From: Actinophytocola gossypii
GTDB taxonomy: Bacteria; Actinomycetota; Actinomycetes; Mycobacteriales; Pseudonocardiaceae
Assembly: GCF_025165815.1 (NCBI RefSeq)
Contig: NZ_JAFFZE010000035.1
Coordinates: 1-36,983, forward strand
Direction: 5' to 3'
DNA length: 36,983 nucleotides
Made by a program: the position numbers and the translations under genes. Within the stretch, counting starts at the first letter, position 1. Each line of letters opens with the position of its first letter. Shown here piece after piece: positions 1 through 7,825 of this stretch. A model generated the notes under the pieces. That model was given only the letters and a program-made list of their open reading frames with translations. It did not search any database and had not been told where the DNA came from.

Positions 1-132
1 CAATCCGACACCGAACGCCGAACCGCCCTACCAGCCTGGCTCCACTTCTACAATCACCACCGAGCACACTCCGCCATCGGAGGCCAACCACCTATCACCC
101 GGCTAACCAACCTCCCTGAACACCACACCTAG
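1..132 (+). CDS. IS481-like transposase, C-terminal fragment (cut by window edge)
   Basis: The first 43 codons are open from the window edge to a TAG at 130-132. They end in the pattern FYNHHRAHSAIGGQPP followed by ITRL, the typical C-terminus of the DDE/rve integrase core in IS481- and IS3-like transposases. Only this tail is visible, so I cannot say whether the element is complete. Its stop codon overlaps the stop of the convergent P450 gene through a shared CTAG, and P450 coding sequence starts immediately. That leaves no room for an ordinary terminal inverted repeat outside the P450 gene, which suggests a remnant rather than a fresh insertion (inference). Confidence 0.75.
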   Translation, partial: QSDTERRTALPAWLHFYNHHRAHSAIGGQPPITRLTNLPEHHT

Positions 133-1217
133 CTCCAGCGGACGTGCAGGGCCGGGGGTTTGCGGAACACCAGGCCGCGGGGCGGGTCGTCCGAGGCGAG
201 GCGTAGGCCGGGGAGGCGGTCGAACAGGGTGCGGGCGGCGAGCTCGGCCTCCGTGCGGGCGAGCCGGGCGCCGATGCAGAAGTGCGGGCCCTGCGCGAAC
301 GCGAGGTTCTGCCGGGCGTTGGGCCGGCGCGGGTCGAAGCGGTCCGGGTCGGGGAACACGGCCGGGTCGCGGTTGGCGCCGGCGATCGACACCGACACCA
401 GGTCGCCCGCGCGGATCCGGGCGCCGGCGAGGGTGACGTCGCGGGTGGCGTAGCGGTCGACCATGGCCGCCGCCGGTTCCAGGCGGACGGACTCCTCGAC
501 GGCGTCGGGATCCGGGGTCCCGCCGTGCAGGAGCAGGTGGCGGACCAGGTTGGTGATCATGCCCTCGGTGGTGTCGATGCCGCCGAACATCAGCACCGCC
601 GCGTTGGAGACCACCTCGTCCTCGGTGAGGCCGGAGCCGACGAGCACCGAGCGCGGATCGCCGGCCGCCAGGGTGCCGGCGACGCTCTTCCGCAGCGCCG
701 CGTACGCCTCCTCCCCCGCCGGCGTCGGCTCGCCGCCCGCGGTGACGGTCGAGACCGACTCGACGAACGTCGCGTACCAGGACAGCACCGTCGGCACGTC
801 CACGCCGGCGAGGCCGAGCGCGTCTGCCACCACCGCGACCGCGAGCGGGCCCGCGTACGCCGACCGGAGCTCCACCTCGCCGGGCGGGAACCCGTCGACC
901 AGTTCCCCGGCGAGCCGCGCGACCAGCGGGGTGTACCGGTCGCGCACCGGCGCCGGGCGGAACGGCGGCACGAACGGCGCCCGGTGCCGCGCGTGCTCGG
1001 CCCCGTCCAGCGACAGCATGCTCGGACCGATCACGCGCCCGGTGGAGAACCGGGGGTCGTCGACGGTGAACGTCGCCGGGTCGCGCATGACGGCCATGGC
1101 CAGGTCGTGCCGGGTGACCAGCCAGCCGTTCAGGTCCGGCAGCCACGCCACCGGCTCGGTCGCGCGCAGCCGGGCCAGCAGCGGGTGCGGGTCGGTCGAC
1201 AGCTCATCGATGGTCAC
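129..1217 (-). CDS. Cytochrome P450 (short, 362 aa)
   Basis: This is a soluble bacterial class I P450 monooxygenase, which needs ferredoxin and ferredoxin reductase partners; none are encoded nearby. Visible motifs are the I-helix oxygen-binding segment FGGIDTTE (about residues 211-218), the K-helix ExxR as E242-S-V-R245, and the heme loop FAQGPHFCIG with the cysteine ligand at about 314. At 362 residues it is some 40 shorter than the usual ~400-residue actinobacterial P450; most of the missing length is at the N-terminus and in the B-C/F-G regions. The GTG start at 1217 begins MTIDELSTDPHPLL and the 1218-1323 gap is shared with the divergent sugar-transport operon. The substrate cannot be told from sequence. 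Nothing links it to the sugar genes beyond position. Confidence 0.9.
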   Translation of the reverse strand: MTIDELSTDPHPLLARLRATEPVAWLPDLNGWLVTRHDLAMAVMRDPATFTVDDPRFSTGRVIGPSMLSLDGAEHARHRAPFVPPFRPAPVRDRYTPLVARLAGELVDGFPPGEVELRSAYAGPLAVAVVADALGLAGVDVPTVLSWYATFVESVSTVTAGGEPTPAGEEAYAALRKSVAGTLAAGDPRSVLVGSGLTEDEVVSNAAVLMFGGIDTTEGMITNLVRHLLLHGGTPDPDAVEESVRLEPAAAMVDRYATRDVTLAGARIRAGDLVSVSIAGANRDPAVFPDPDRFDPRRPNARQNLAFAQGPHFCIGARLARTEAELAARTLFDRLPGLRLASDDPPRGLVFRKPPALHVRWS

Positions 1218-1243
1218 CCGACCGAGTGTGCCTTGGCTGTGTC

Positions 1244-1273
1244 TTGACGCTGCGGCACGGCCTCGGCTAGCTT
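1244..1273 (+). promoter_or_regulatory. Probable sigma70-type promoter of the rha transport operon
   Basis: TTGACG at 1244-1249 and TAGCTT at 1268-1273 are separated by 18 bp. They fit -35 and -10 boxes, placing the transcription start near 1280, just before the palindrome at 1288-1299. Read by eye only; the start site is inferred. Confidence 0.5.
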
Positions 1274-1287
1274 CCCCGCAGCACCTG

Positions 1288-1299
1288 TGAAACGTTTCA
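1288..1299. promoter_or_regulatory. Perfect 12-bp palindrome TGAAACGTTTCA, LacI-family type operator
   Basis: TGAAACGTTTCA is its own reverse complement, with the central CG typical of LacI/GalR-family operators. It lies directly downstream of the inferred start and 24 bp before the ATG of the ATPase gene, a classic roadblock position for a repressor. No LacI-family gene is present in this window, so the cognate regulator must be elsewhere. Confidence 0.6.
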
Positions 1300-1323
1300 T
1301 ACGGACCTACGGGCAGGTGAGAC

Positions 1324-2823
1324 ATGACGGCGACGCGGCCCCTGCTCGAGCTCCGTGACGTGCACAAGTCCTTCGACGCGGTCCGGGCGCTGCGCGGGGT
1401 CTCCCTCGAACTGCTCGCCGGCGAGGTGCACGCGCTGGCCGGCGAGAACGGCGCCGGGAAGTCCACCGTGGTCCGGATCATCGGCGGCGAGCACCGGCCG
1501 GACGCCGGCGAGTTGCTGCTGGACGGCGAGCCGACCCGGCTGCGCGGCCCGCGCGAGGCCCAGCGGCACGGCATCGCGGTCATCCACCAGGAACCGAGCC
1601 AGTTCCCCGACCTCACGGTCGCGGAGAACGTGTTCATGGGCCGCCAGCCGCTGCGCGCGGGCCGGCGGATCGACCGGGCGGCGATGCGCGCGCGGACCGC
1701 GGAACTGTTCGACTCGCTCGGCGTGCCGATCGACCCGGACCGGGTCACCCGCGGGCTGTCCATCGCCGACCAGCAGATCATCGAGATCGCCAAGGCGCTG
1801 GCCGCCGAGGCGCGGATCATCGTGATGGACGAGCCGACCGCCGCACTGTCCACTGTGGAGGCGGAGCGGCTGTTCCGGGTGGCGCGCCGGCTCGCCGACG
1901 GCGGCGCCGCGCTGCTGTTCATCTCCCACCGGCTGGAGGAGCTGGCGGCGCTGTGCCAGCGGGTGACCGTGCTGCGCGACGGCGCGCTGGTCACCACCGC
2001 GATGATGGCCGACATCGACCGGGAGACCCTGGTGCGCAGCATGGTCGGCCGCGACGTCGAGCTGCTGTTCCCCGGCCGCGAGCACGAGCCGGGCGAGGAC
2101 GCGCTCGTCGTCGAGGGGCTGACCCGGTCCGGGGTGTTCCACGACGTGTCGTTCACGGTGCGGTGCGGGGAGGTCGTCGGCCTGGCCGGGCTGGTCGGGT
2201 CCGGGCGGTCCGAGGTGGCCAGGGCGGTCTTCGGGGTCGACGAGCGGGACGCCGGCACGGTCACGGTCGCCGGGCGCCCGCTGCGGACCGGTGACCCGCG
2301 CGCGGCGATCGCGGCGGGGCTCGCCATGGTGCCGGAGGACCGCCGCGAGCAGGGCCTGGTGCTGGACCTGTCGATCGAGCGCAACGCGACCCTGGCCCGG
2401 CTGCGCGCGGTGTCCCGTCTCGGCGTGGTGCGGCGGGCGCGGGAACGCGCGGTCGCCGGCGAGTGGGCCGGGCGGCTCGGGCTGCGGTTCCGCCGGCTCG
2501 GCGACCCGGTCGCCACGCTGTCCGGCGGCAACCAGCAGAAGGTCGTGCTGGGCAAGTGGCTGGCCACCGAGCCGGCGGTGCTGATCGTCGACGAGCCGAC
2601 CCGCGGCATCGACGTCGGCGCGAAGGTCGAGGTGCACGCGCTGCTCGCCGACCTCGCCGCGCGCGGGATCGCGGTGCTGATGATCTCCTCGGAGCTGTCC
2701 GAGGTGCTGGGCATGGCCGACCGCGTGCTGGTCATGCACGAGGGCAGGCTCACCGCGGAACTGGACCGCGCCGAGGCCACCGAGGAGGCCGTCATGCACG
2801 CCGCCACCGGGGGTGGACCGTGA
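1324..2823 (+). CDS. rhaT: Sugar ABC transporter ATP-binding protein (rhamnose/ribose type, two ABC domains)
   Basis: This 499-aa tandem ATPase of the CUT2 (RbsA/XylG/RhaT) class powers monosaccharide uptake at the membrane. Domain 1 has Walker A GENGAGKST (40-48), the degenerate signature LSIADQQ (145-151) and Walker B IIVMDEPT (165-172). Domain 2 has a degenerate Walker A (GLVGSGRSE, about 289-297), a good signature LSGGNQQK (399-406) and Walker B VLIVDEPTRGID (419-430). This asymmetry is normal for the family. The start is set by AGGTGAG just upstream. Its stop overlaps the GTG of the first permease (GTGA). It is the first gene of a five-gene operon ending in L-rhamnose isomerase. The rha naming follows the rhizobial system and rests on that neighbour; L-fucose or another sugar is possible. 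Confidence 0.88.
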   Translation: MTATRPLLELRDVHKSFDAVRALRGVSLELLAGEVHALAGENGAGKSTVVRIIGGEHRPDAGELLLDGEPTRLRGPREAQRHGIAVIHQEPSQFPDLTVAENVFMGRQPLRAGRRIDRAAMRARTAELFDSLGVPIDPDRVTRGLSIADQQIIEIAKALAAEARIIVMDEPTAALSTVEAERLFRVARRLADGGAALLFISHRLEELAALCQRVTVLRDGALVTTAMMADIDRETLVRSMVGRDVELLFPGREHEPGEDALVVEGLTRSGVFHDVSFTVRCGEVVGLAGLVGSGRSEVARAVFGVDERDAGTVTVAGRPLRTGDPRAAIAAGLAMVPEDRREQGLVLDLSIERNATLARLRAVSRLGVVRRARERAVAGEWAGRLGLRFRRLGDPVATLSGGNQQKVVLGKWLATEPAVLIVDEPTRGIDVGAKVEVHALLADLAARGIAVLMISSELSEVLGMADRVLVMHEGRLTAELDRAEATEEAVMHAATGGGP

Positions 2824-3845
2824 GCACCCAGGCCACCCGGACCCGCGGCGCGTTCGCCGGCAGGGAGCTGGGGATCGTCATCGCGCTGGTGGCGGTGGTG
2901 GGGGCGGCGACGATCGCCCGGCCGAGCTTCCTGTCCGCGCAGGGCCTGCACGACCTGTTCCTCAACGCCTCGATCATCGCGCTGCTCGCCGTCGGCCAGA
3001 CGCTGCTGGTGATCACCAGGAACATCGACCTGTCGGTCGGGTCGGTGATGGGGCTGACCGCGTTCCTCAGTGGACAGATGTTCCTGAACGACAAGGACAC
3101 CCCGGTGATCCTGGTCGTGCTGGCCGGGATCGCGCTCGGCGCGGTGTGCGGGGCGGTCAACGGCGCGCTGGTCGCGATCGCGAAGGTGCCGGCGCTGGTG
3201 GTCACGCTCGGCACGCTGTACGTGTTCCGCGGCGTCGACTACGCGTGGGCGTCGGCGACCGACGTGCAGCAGGTCAACGCGTACCAGATGTCGCCGGAGT
3301 TCCTCTCGCTCGGTTCCGGCTCGGTGCTGGGCGTACCGAACCTGACGCTGATCGCGCTCGCCGTGCTCGCGGTCGCCGCGTACGGGCTGCACAACTACCG
3401 CGCCGGCCGCGAGCTGTACGCGATCGGGTCCAACCCGGACGCCGCGCGGTTGGCCGGGATCCCGAGCGGGCGCAGGGTGTTCGGCGCGTTCGTCGTCTCC
3501 GGCGCGCTGGTCGGGCTCGGCGGCGTGCTGCACGCGGCGTACTTCGGCACGATCAACGCCTCGGTGGGCACCGGCGAGGAGCTGTCGGTGGTGGCCGCGG
3601 TGGTGGTCGGCGGGGTGGCGATCTTCGGCGGCAGCGGCACGGTCGTCGGCGCGGCGCTCGGTGCGCTGCTGCTGACCACGGTCACCAGCGCGCTGCCGGT
3701 ACTCGGGGTGCCGGCGTTCTGGCAGCGCGCGGTCGACGGCGCCGCCCTGCTGGTCGCGATCTCGCTGGACCGGGCGGTGATGCTGCGGCTCGCGGCCCGG
3801 CTGCGGGAGGAACGCGGGCGGCGCCGGGCAGGGGGTGCGACATGA
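2820..3845 (+). CDS. rhaP: Sugar ABC transporter permease 1 (CUT2, RhaP-like)
   Basis: This 341-aa polytopic membrane protein of the BPD_transp_2 family (RbsC/XylH/RhaP) has about eight to ten hydrophobic segments. It carries the family pattern LVITRNIDLSVGSVMGL near residue 65 and GGVAIFGGSGTVVGAALG near residue 265. The GTG start overlaps the ATPase stop by four bases, and its own TGA overlaps the next ATG (ATGA), so the three genes are translationally coupled. It should form a heterodimeric channel with the following permease. Confidence 0.88.
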   Translation: MSTQATRTRGAFAGRELGIVIALVAVVGAATIARPSFLSAQGLHDLFLNASIIALLAVGQTLLVITRNIDLSVGSVMGLTAFLSGQMFLNDKDTPVILVVLAGIALGAVCGAVNGALVAIAKVPALVVTLGTLYVFRGVDYAWASATDVQQVNAYQMSPEFLSLGSGSVLGVPNLTLIALAVLAVAAYGLHNYRAGRELYAIGSNPDAARLAGIPSGRRVFGAFVVSGALVGLGGVLHAAYFGTINASVGTGEELSVVAAVVVGGVAIFGGSGTVVGAALGALLLTTVTSALPVLGVPAFWQRAVDGAALLVAISLDRAVMLRLAARLREERGRRRAGGAT

Positions 3846-4879
3846 GGACCCTGCGCTGGGAAGCGGTACTGCTCGCGTTGTGCGTGGCCGTGCTGGCCTA
3901 CGGCGCGGCGACCACCGACGGGTTCACCGAGCAGGGCAACCTCGCGTTCCTGCTGCTCGACTACAGCGAGGTCGCGCTGCTCGCGCTGGCACTGCTGCCG
4001 ATCGTGCTCACCGGGGAGATCGACCTGTCGGTGGCGTCCACGCTCGGCTTCTGCTCGGCGCTCACCGGAACCCTGTGGGAGGCCGGGCTGCCGTTCGAGA
4101 CGATCGTGCCGCTGGTGCTGCTGGCCGGCGCCGCGCTCGGCGCGGTCAACGCGGTACTCGTCGTCTACTTCGGACTGCCCTCGCTCGCGGTCACGATCGG
4201 CACGCTCGGGCTGTACCGGGGGCTGGCATACGTGCTGCTCGGCGACCGCGCGGTCACCGGCTTCCCGGCCAACTACCGCCCGCTCGCCACCGACTCGATC
4301 GGGTTCCTGCCCTACGCCACGGTCCTCGTGCTCGTGGTGGGGATCGGGGTGGCGCTGCTGGTGCACGTGACGCCGGTGGGCCGGTCGCTGTACGCGATCG
4401 GGCTGAACACCCAGACCGCGCGGTTCTCCGGGATCCGCGTCGACCGGGTGAAGCTCGCGCTGTTCGTGCTCTCCGGCGCGCTGGCCGCGCTCGCGTCGCT
4501 GCTCTACACGCTGCGCTACAACAGCGCCCGAGCGGACAACGCCAACGGCATGGAGCTGGTCGCGGTGGCGGCGGTCCTGCTCGGCGGCGTGTCGATCTTC
4601 GGTGGGCGCGGCACCGTGCTCGGGGTGGCGACCGCGCTGCTCGCGATGGCCGGGCTGCGCAACGTGCTGTTCCTCGACGACGTCAGCAACGAGATCCAGA
4701 ACGTGATCACCGGCCTGCTGCTGATCGTCTCCGTACTCGTACCTGTTCTGTTCAAGCCGAGGAGGACCAAGGATGCTCCGCTCGACAAGTCTACATCGGA
4801 CACTGGTGGCGATCCTGGCGGTGGTCGCGCTCGCGGCCTGCGGGGGGACCACGAGGGGGTCGGACGCGGCGGAGGGTGA
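3842..4879 (+). CDS. rhaQ: Sugar ABC transporter permease 2 (CUT2, RhaQ-like) with a C-terminal tail overlapping the next gene
   Basis: A second BPD_transp_2 permease, 345 aa. It carries ALLPIVLTGEIDLSVAST early and GGVSIFGGRGTVLGVAT late, the same landmarks as the first permease. The hydrophobic core ends around VLVPVLFKPRR. The frame then continues for about 33 polar, Gly/Arg-rich codons to a TGA at 4877-4879, running 107 bases into the binding-protein gene, which has its own strong Shine-Dalgarno inside the permease frame. The tail is not typical of the family. It may be a chance read-through after loss of an earlier stop. Confidence 0.86.
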   Translation: MRTLRWEAVLLALCVAVLAYGAATTDGFTEQGNLAFLLLDYSEVALLALALLPIVLTGEIDLSVASTLGFCSALTGTLWEAGLPFETIVPLVLLAGAALGAVNAVLVVYFGLPSLAVTIGTLGLYRGLAYVLLGDRAVTGFPANYRPLATDSIGFLPYATVLVLVVGIGVALLVHVTPVGRSLYAIGLNTQTARFSGIRVDRVKLALFVLSGALAALASLLYTLRYNSARADNANGMELVAVAAVLLGGVSIFGGRGTVLGVATALLAMAGLRNVLFLDDVSNEIQNVITGLLLIVSVLVPVLFKPRRTKDAPLDKSTSDTGGDPGGGRARGLRGDHEGVGRGGG

Positions 4880-5846
4880 CGGCGGTGGCGGCAACGAGCG
4901 CAGCGCCAACCCGGACGCCGAGATCCAGGAGGGGCTGAAGATCGCCTTCCTGCCCAAGGAGATCGACAACCCGTACATGACGATCATGGACGAGGGCGGC
5001 ACCACCGCGGTGGCCGAGACCGGCGGCGAGGGCAAGGCGGTCGGCCCGTCCGACGCGTCGGCGTCCTCCCAGGTGTCCTACATCAACACGCTGATCCAGC
5101 AGCAGCAGGACGCGATCGTGATCGCCGCGAACGACCCGAACGCGGTGGCGCCGGCGCTCAAGGACGCGATGAGCCAGGACATCGCCGTGGTGACCGTGGA
5201 CTCCGACGCGGCGAAGGACGCCCGGCACGTGTTCGTCAACCAGGCGTCGGCGGAGGAGATCGCGCTCACACAGGTGGAGCTGATCACCAAGCAGATCGGT
5301 GGCAGCGGCAAGATCGCGATCCTGTCGGCCACCCCGAACGCCACCAACCAGAACGCCTGGATCGCGATCATGGAAGAGGAGCTGAAGAAGCCGGAGTACG
5401 CGGACATCGAGCTGGTGGCGACGGTCTACGGCGACGACGACGACCAGAAGTCGTTCCAGGAGGCGCAGGCGCTGCTGCGCTCGCACCCGGACCTCAAGGG
5501 CATCGTCTCGCCGACCACGGTGGGCATCGCGGCGGCCGCGCGGTACCTGTCGTCCTCGCCGTACAAGGGGAAGGTGGCGCTGACCGGTCTCGGCACGCCG
5601 AACCAGATGCGCCAGTTCGTCAAGAACGGCACGGTGACCGAGTTCGCGCTGTGGGACCCGGCCGAGCTGGGCTACCTGGCCGGCTACGCGGCCGCCGCGC
5701 TCGCCTCCGGCCAGATCTCCGGCGCGGAGGGCGAGACGTTCGAGGCCGGCAAGCTCGGTGAGCGCACGATCGGCGCGGACGGCGAGGTCATCCTCGGCCC
5801 GCCGACCGTGTTCGACGCCGAGAACATCGACGACTACGACTTCTGA
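4773..5846 (+). CDS. rhaS: Sugar ABC transporter substrate-binding lipoprotein (RhaS-like)
   Basis: This 357-aa protein has a lipoprotein signal: basic n-region, hydrophobic stretch LVAILAVVALAAC, and lipobox LAAC with the cysteine at 23. An acidic/Gly-rich linker follows, then a Peripla_BP_4 fold (MTIMDEGGTTAVAET, DAIVIAANDPNAVAPAL, GIVSPTTVGIAAAARYL). This is the RbsB/RhaS class that feeds CUT2 transporters. The start is fixed by GAGGAGG about 8 bases upstream of the ATG at 4773. It overlaps the previous permease by 107 bases and sits 12 bases before the isomerase, with which it is surely co-transcribed. The ligand is likely a 6-deoxyhexose (inference from context). Confidence 0.88.
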   Translation: MLRSTSLHRTLVAILAVVALAACGGTTRGSDAAEGDGGGGNERSANPDAEIQEGLKIAFLPKEIDNPYMTIMDEGGTTAVAETGGEGKAVGPSDASASSQVSYINTLIQQQQDAIVIAANDPNAVAPALKDAMSQDIAVVTVDSDAAKDARHVFVNQASAEEIALTQVELITKQIGGSGKIAILSATPNATNQNAWIAIMEEELKKPEYADIELVATVYGDDDDQKSFQEAQALLRSHPDLKGIVSPTTVGIAAAARYLSSSPYKGKVALTGLGTPNQMRQFVKNGTVTEFALWDPAELGYLAGYAAAALASGQISGAEGETFEAGKLGERTIGADGEVILGPPTVFDAENIDDYDF

Positions 5847-5858
5847 CCAGGGGGTCCG

Positions 5859-7025
5859 ATGACCGACCAGCGGGCGGTGCGGGAGGCGTTGCGCACCCAG
5901 CACATCGAGACGCCGTCGTGGGCGTACGGCAACTCCGGCACCCGGTTCAAGGTGTTCGCGCAGGAGGGGGTGCCGCGCGACGCCTACGAGAAGATCGACG
6001 ACGCGGCCGTCGTGCACCGCTACACCGGGGTCGCGCCGACGGTCGCGCTGCACATCCCGTGGGACCGGGTGACCGACTACGGCGACCTGGCCCGGCACGC
6101 GCGGGAGCGGGGCATCGGGATCGGTGCGATCAACCCGAACGTGTTCCAGGAGGACGAGTACCGGCTGGGCAGCGTGTGCAACCCGGACCCGGCGGTGCGG
6201 CGCAAGGCGCTGGACCACCTGCTGGAGTGCGTGGACATCATGGACGTCACGGGTTCGGCGGACCTGTCGCTGTGGTTCGCGGACGGGACGAACTACCCCG
6301 GCCAGGACTCGATCGCCGACCGGCAGGAGCGGCTGTCCGAGGCGCTGCGGGCGGTGTACGACCGGCTGGGCGACGGGCAGCGGATGCTGGTGGAGTACAA
6401 GCTGTTCGAGCCCGCGTTCTACACGATGGACGTGCCGGACTGGGGGACGTCGTACGCGCACTGCGTCGACCTCGGGCCGCGGGCGAAGGTGCTGGTGGAC
6501 ACCGGGCACCACGCGCCGGGGACGAACATCGAGTTCATCGTGGCGTTCCTGCTGGCGCGGTCGCGGCTGGGCGGGTTCCACTTCAACTCGCGGTTCTACG
6601 CCGACGACGACCTGATGGTGGGGGCGGCGGACCCGTACCAGCTGTTCCGGATCATGGTGGAGATCGTGCTCGGCGGCGGGCTCGAACCGGCGGCGGGCGT
6701 GGCGTTCATGCTCGACCAGTGCCACAACATCGAGCCGAAGATCCCGGCGCTGATCCGCTCGGTGCTCAACGTCCAGGAGGCGACGGCGAAGGCCCTGCTC
6801 GTCGACGCGGCCGCGCTGCGCGGGTTCCAGCGCGAGGGTGACGTGCTGTCGGCGAACGCGGTGTTGACCGACGCGTTCGCCACCGACGTCCGCCCGCTGC
6901 TGGCCGAGCTGCGCGAGGACATGGGCCTCGACCCGGACCCGATCGCCGCCTACCGCCGCTCCGGCCACTTCGAGCGGATCCGCGCCGAGCGCGCGGACGG
7001 GGCCGCGGCCGGCTGGGGCGCCTAG
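5859..7025 (+). CDS. rhaI: L-rhamnose isomerase (RhaI type)
   Basis: This 388-aa TIM-barrel sugar isomerase of the RhaI family (the Pseudomonas-type L-rhamnose isomerase) interconverts L-rhamnose and L-rhamnulose using divalent metal. N-terminal landmarks are SGTRFKVF and GVPRDAYEK. Probable metal and catalytic residues are E179 (LVEYKLFEP), D214 and H217/H218 ([11 protein letters not shown]), H241 (GGFHFNSRF) and D249-D251. The ATG at 5859 follows a GGGGG purine run. It is the last gene of the transporter operon. The usual partners, rhamnulokinase and rhamnulose-1-phosphate aldolase, are absent from the window. Its TAG at 7023-7025 shares CTAG with the stop of the convergent lactonase. Broad specificity is known in this family, so a role on another deoxy sugar is possible. 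Confidence 0.9.
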   Translation: MTDQRAVREALRTQHIETPSWAYGNSGTRFKVFAQEGVPRDAYEKIDDAAVVHRYTGVAPTVALHIPWDRVTDYGDLARHARERGIGIGAINPNVFQEDEYRLGSVCNPDPAVRRKALDHLLECVDIMDVTGSADLSLWFADGTNYPGQDSIADRQERLSEALRAVYDRLGDGQRMLVEYKLFEPAFYTMDVPDWGTSYAHCVDLGPRAKVLVDTGHHAPGTNIEFIVAFLLARSRLGGFHFNSRFYADDDLMVGAADPYQLFRIMVEIVLGGGLEPAAGVAFMLDQCHNIEPKIPALIRSVLNVQEATAKALLVDAAALRGFQREGDVLSANAVLTDAFATDVRPLLAELREDMGLDPDPIAAYRRSGHFERIRAERADGAAAGWGA

Positions 7026-7825
7026 ACGCCGTACACCCGGGCGGCGGTGCCCCCGAACACCGCCGCCCGCTCCGCCTCGGACAGGCCGGCGGTGAGAGCC
7101 TCGGCCGCGGCGGTGACCTGGGAGTAGGTGGCGGCGAGTTCGCAGACCGGCCAGTCGGAGCCGAACATGACCCGGTCCGGGCCGAACGCGGTGAGCACGT
7201 GGTCGGCGTACGGGCGCAGGTCGTCGATCGACCAGGTCGCCCAGTCGGCCTCGGTGACCAGGCCGGACAGCTTGCAGGTGACGTTGGGGTGCCTGGCCAG
7301 CTCGGTGATCGCGGTCGCCCATGGCTCCATGGCGCCGGTGGCGATCGGGGGTTTGCCGGCGTGGTCGAGCACCAGGCGGGTGGGCACCCGTCCGGCGAGT
7401 TCCACCGCGGCCGGGAGCTGGGGTGGGCGGACCAGGACGTCGTAGGCGAGGTCGGCGTCGGCGAGCGCGTGCAGGCCGCGCAGGACGTCGGGGCGCAGCA
7501 GCCAGCGCGGGTCGGGCTCGTCCTCGGCCTGGTGCCGGACGCCGACGAGGAGTTCGTGGTGGCCGGCGAGGCGGTCGGCGATGTCGGGGGCGGTCAGGTC
7601 GACCCAGCCGACGACGCCGGCGACCAGGCCGCCGGCGGTGGCGAGGAACTCGTCGGTCTCGGCCTCGTCGGAGACCGTCTGCACCAGGATCGTGCGGGTG
7701 GCCGGGGTGACCGCGCGAAGGTCGTCGAGGGTGTACGGGCGGCGGATCGGGGCCAGGGCGTCGCCGGCCATCCACGGGTGGTCCCTGGTCGCGGGGTCCC
7801 ACAGGTGGTGGTGCGCGTCGATCAC
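7022..7825 (-). CDS. Amidohydrolase-family sugar lactonase (L-fucono-lactone hydrolase)
   Basis: This 267-aa protein of the COG3618 amidohydrolase_2 group opens L-fucono- or L-rhamnono-lactone to the acid. It begins [11 protein letters not shown] (metal histidines 5-7). It also has [22 protein letters not shown] and a late FGSDWPVC carrying the catalytic aspartate. The GTG start at 7825 has GAGGAGG upstream and overlaps the stop of the aldo/keto reductase by four bases. It is the last gene of the mutarotase-AKR-lactonase operon, directly after the enzyme that would make its substrate. Its stop codon shares CTAG with the end of rhaI, leaving no terminator between the convergent operons. Confidence 0.85.
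   Translation of the reverse strand: MIDAHHHLWDPATRDHPWMAGDALAPIRRPYTLDDLRAVTPATRTILVQTVSDEAETDEFLATAGGLVAGVVGWVDLTAPDIADRLAGHHELLVGVRHQAEDEPDPRWLLRPDVLRGLHALADADLAYDVLVRPPQLPAAVELAGRVPTRLVLDHAGKPPIATGAMEPWATAITELARHPNVTCKLSGLVTEADWATWSIDDLRPYADHVLTAFGPDRVMFGSDWPVCELAATYSQVTAAAEALTAGLSEAERAAVFGGTAARVYGV

Noticed and set aside
129-3533. A 1134-residue minus-strand frame covering both P450 and the antisense of the ABC ATPase
   Set aside because: Only its last 362 codons look like a protein (P450). The rest is low-complexity Arg/Ser antisense of a clear ATPase gene.
4791-7802. A 1003-residue minus-strand frame opposite rhaS and rhaI
   Set aside because: The composition is Arg/Gly/His-rich shadow sequence; the opposite strand encodes clear, motif-bearing proteins with ribosome sites.
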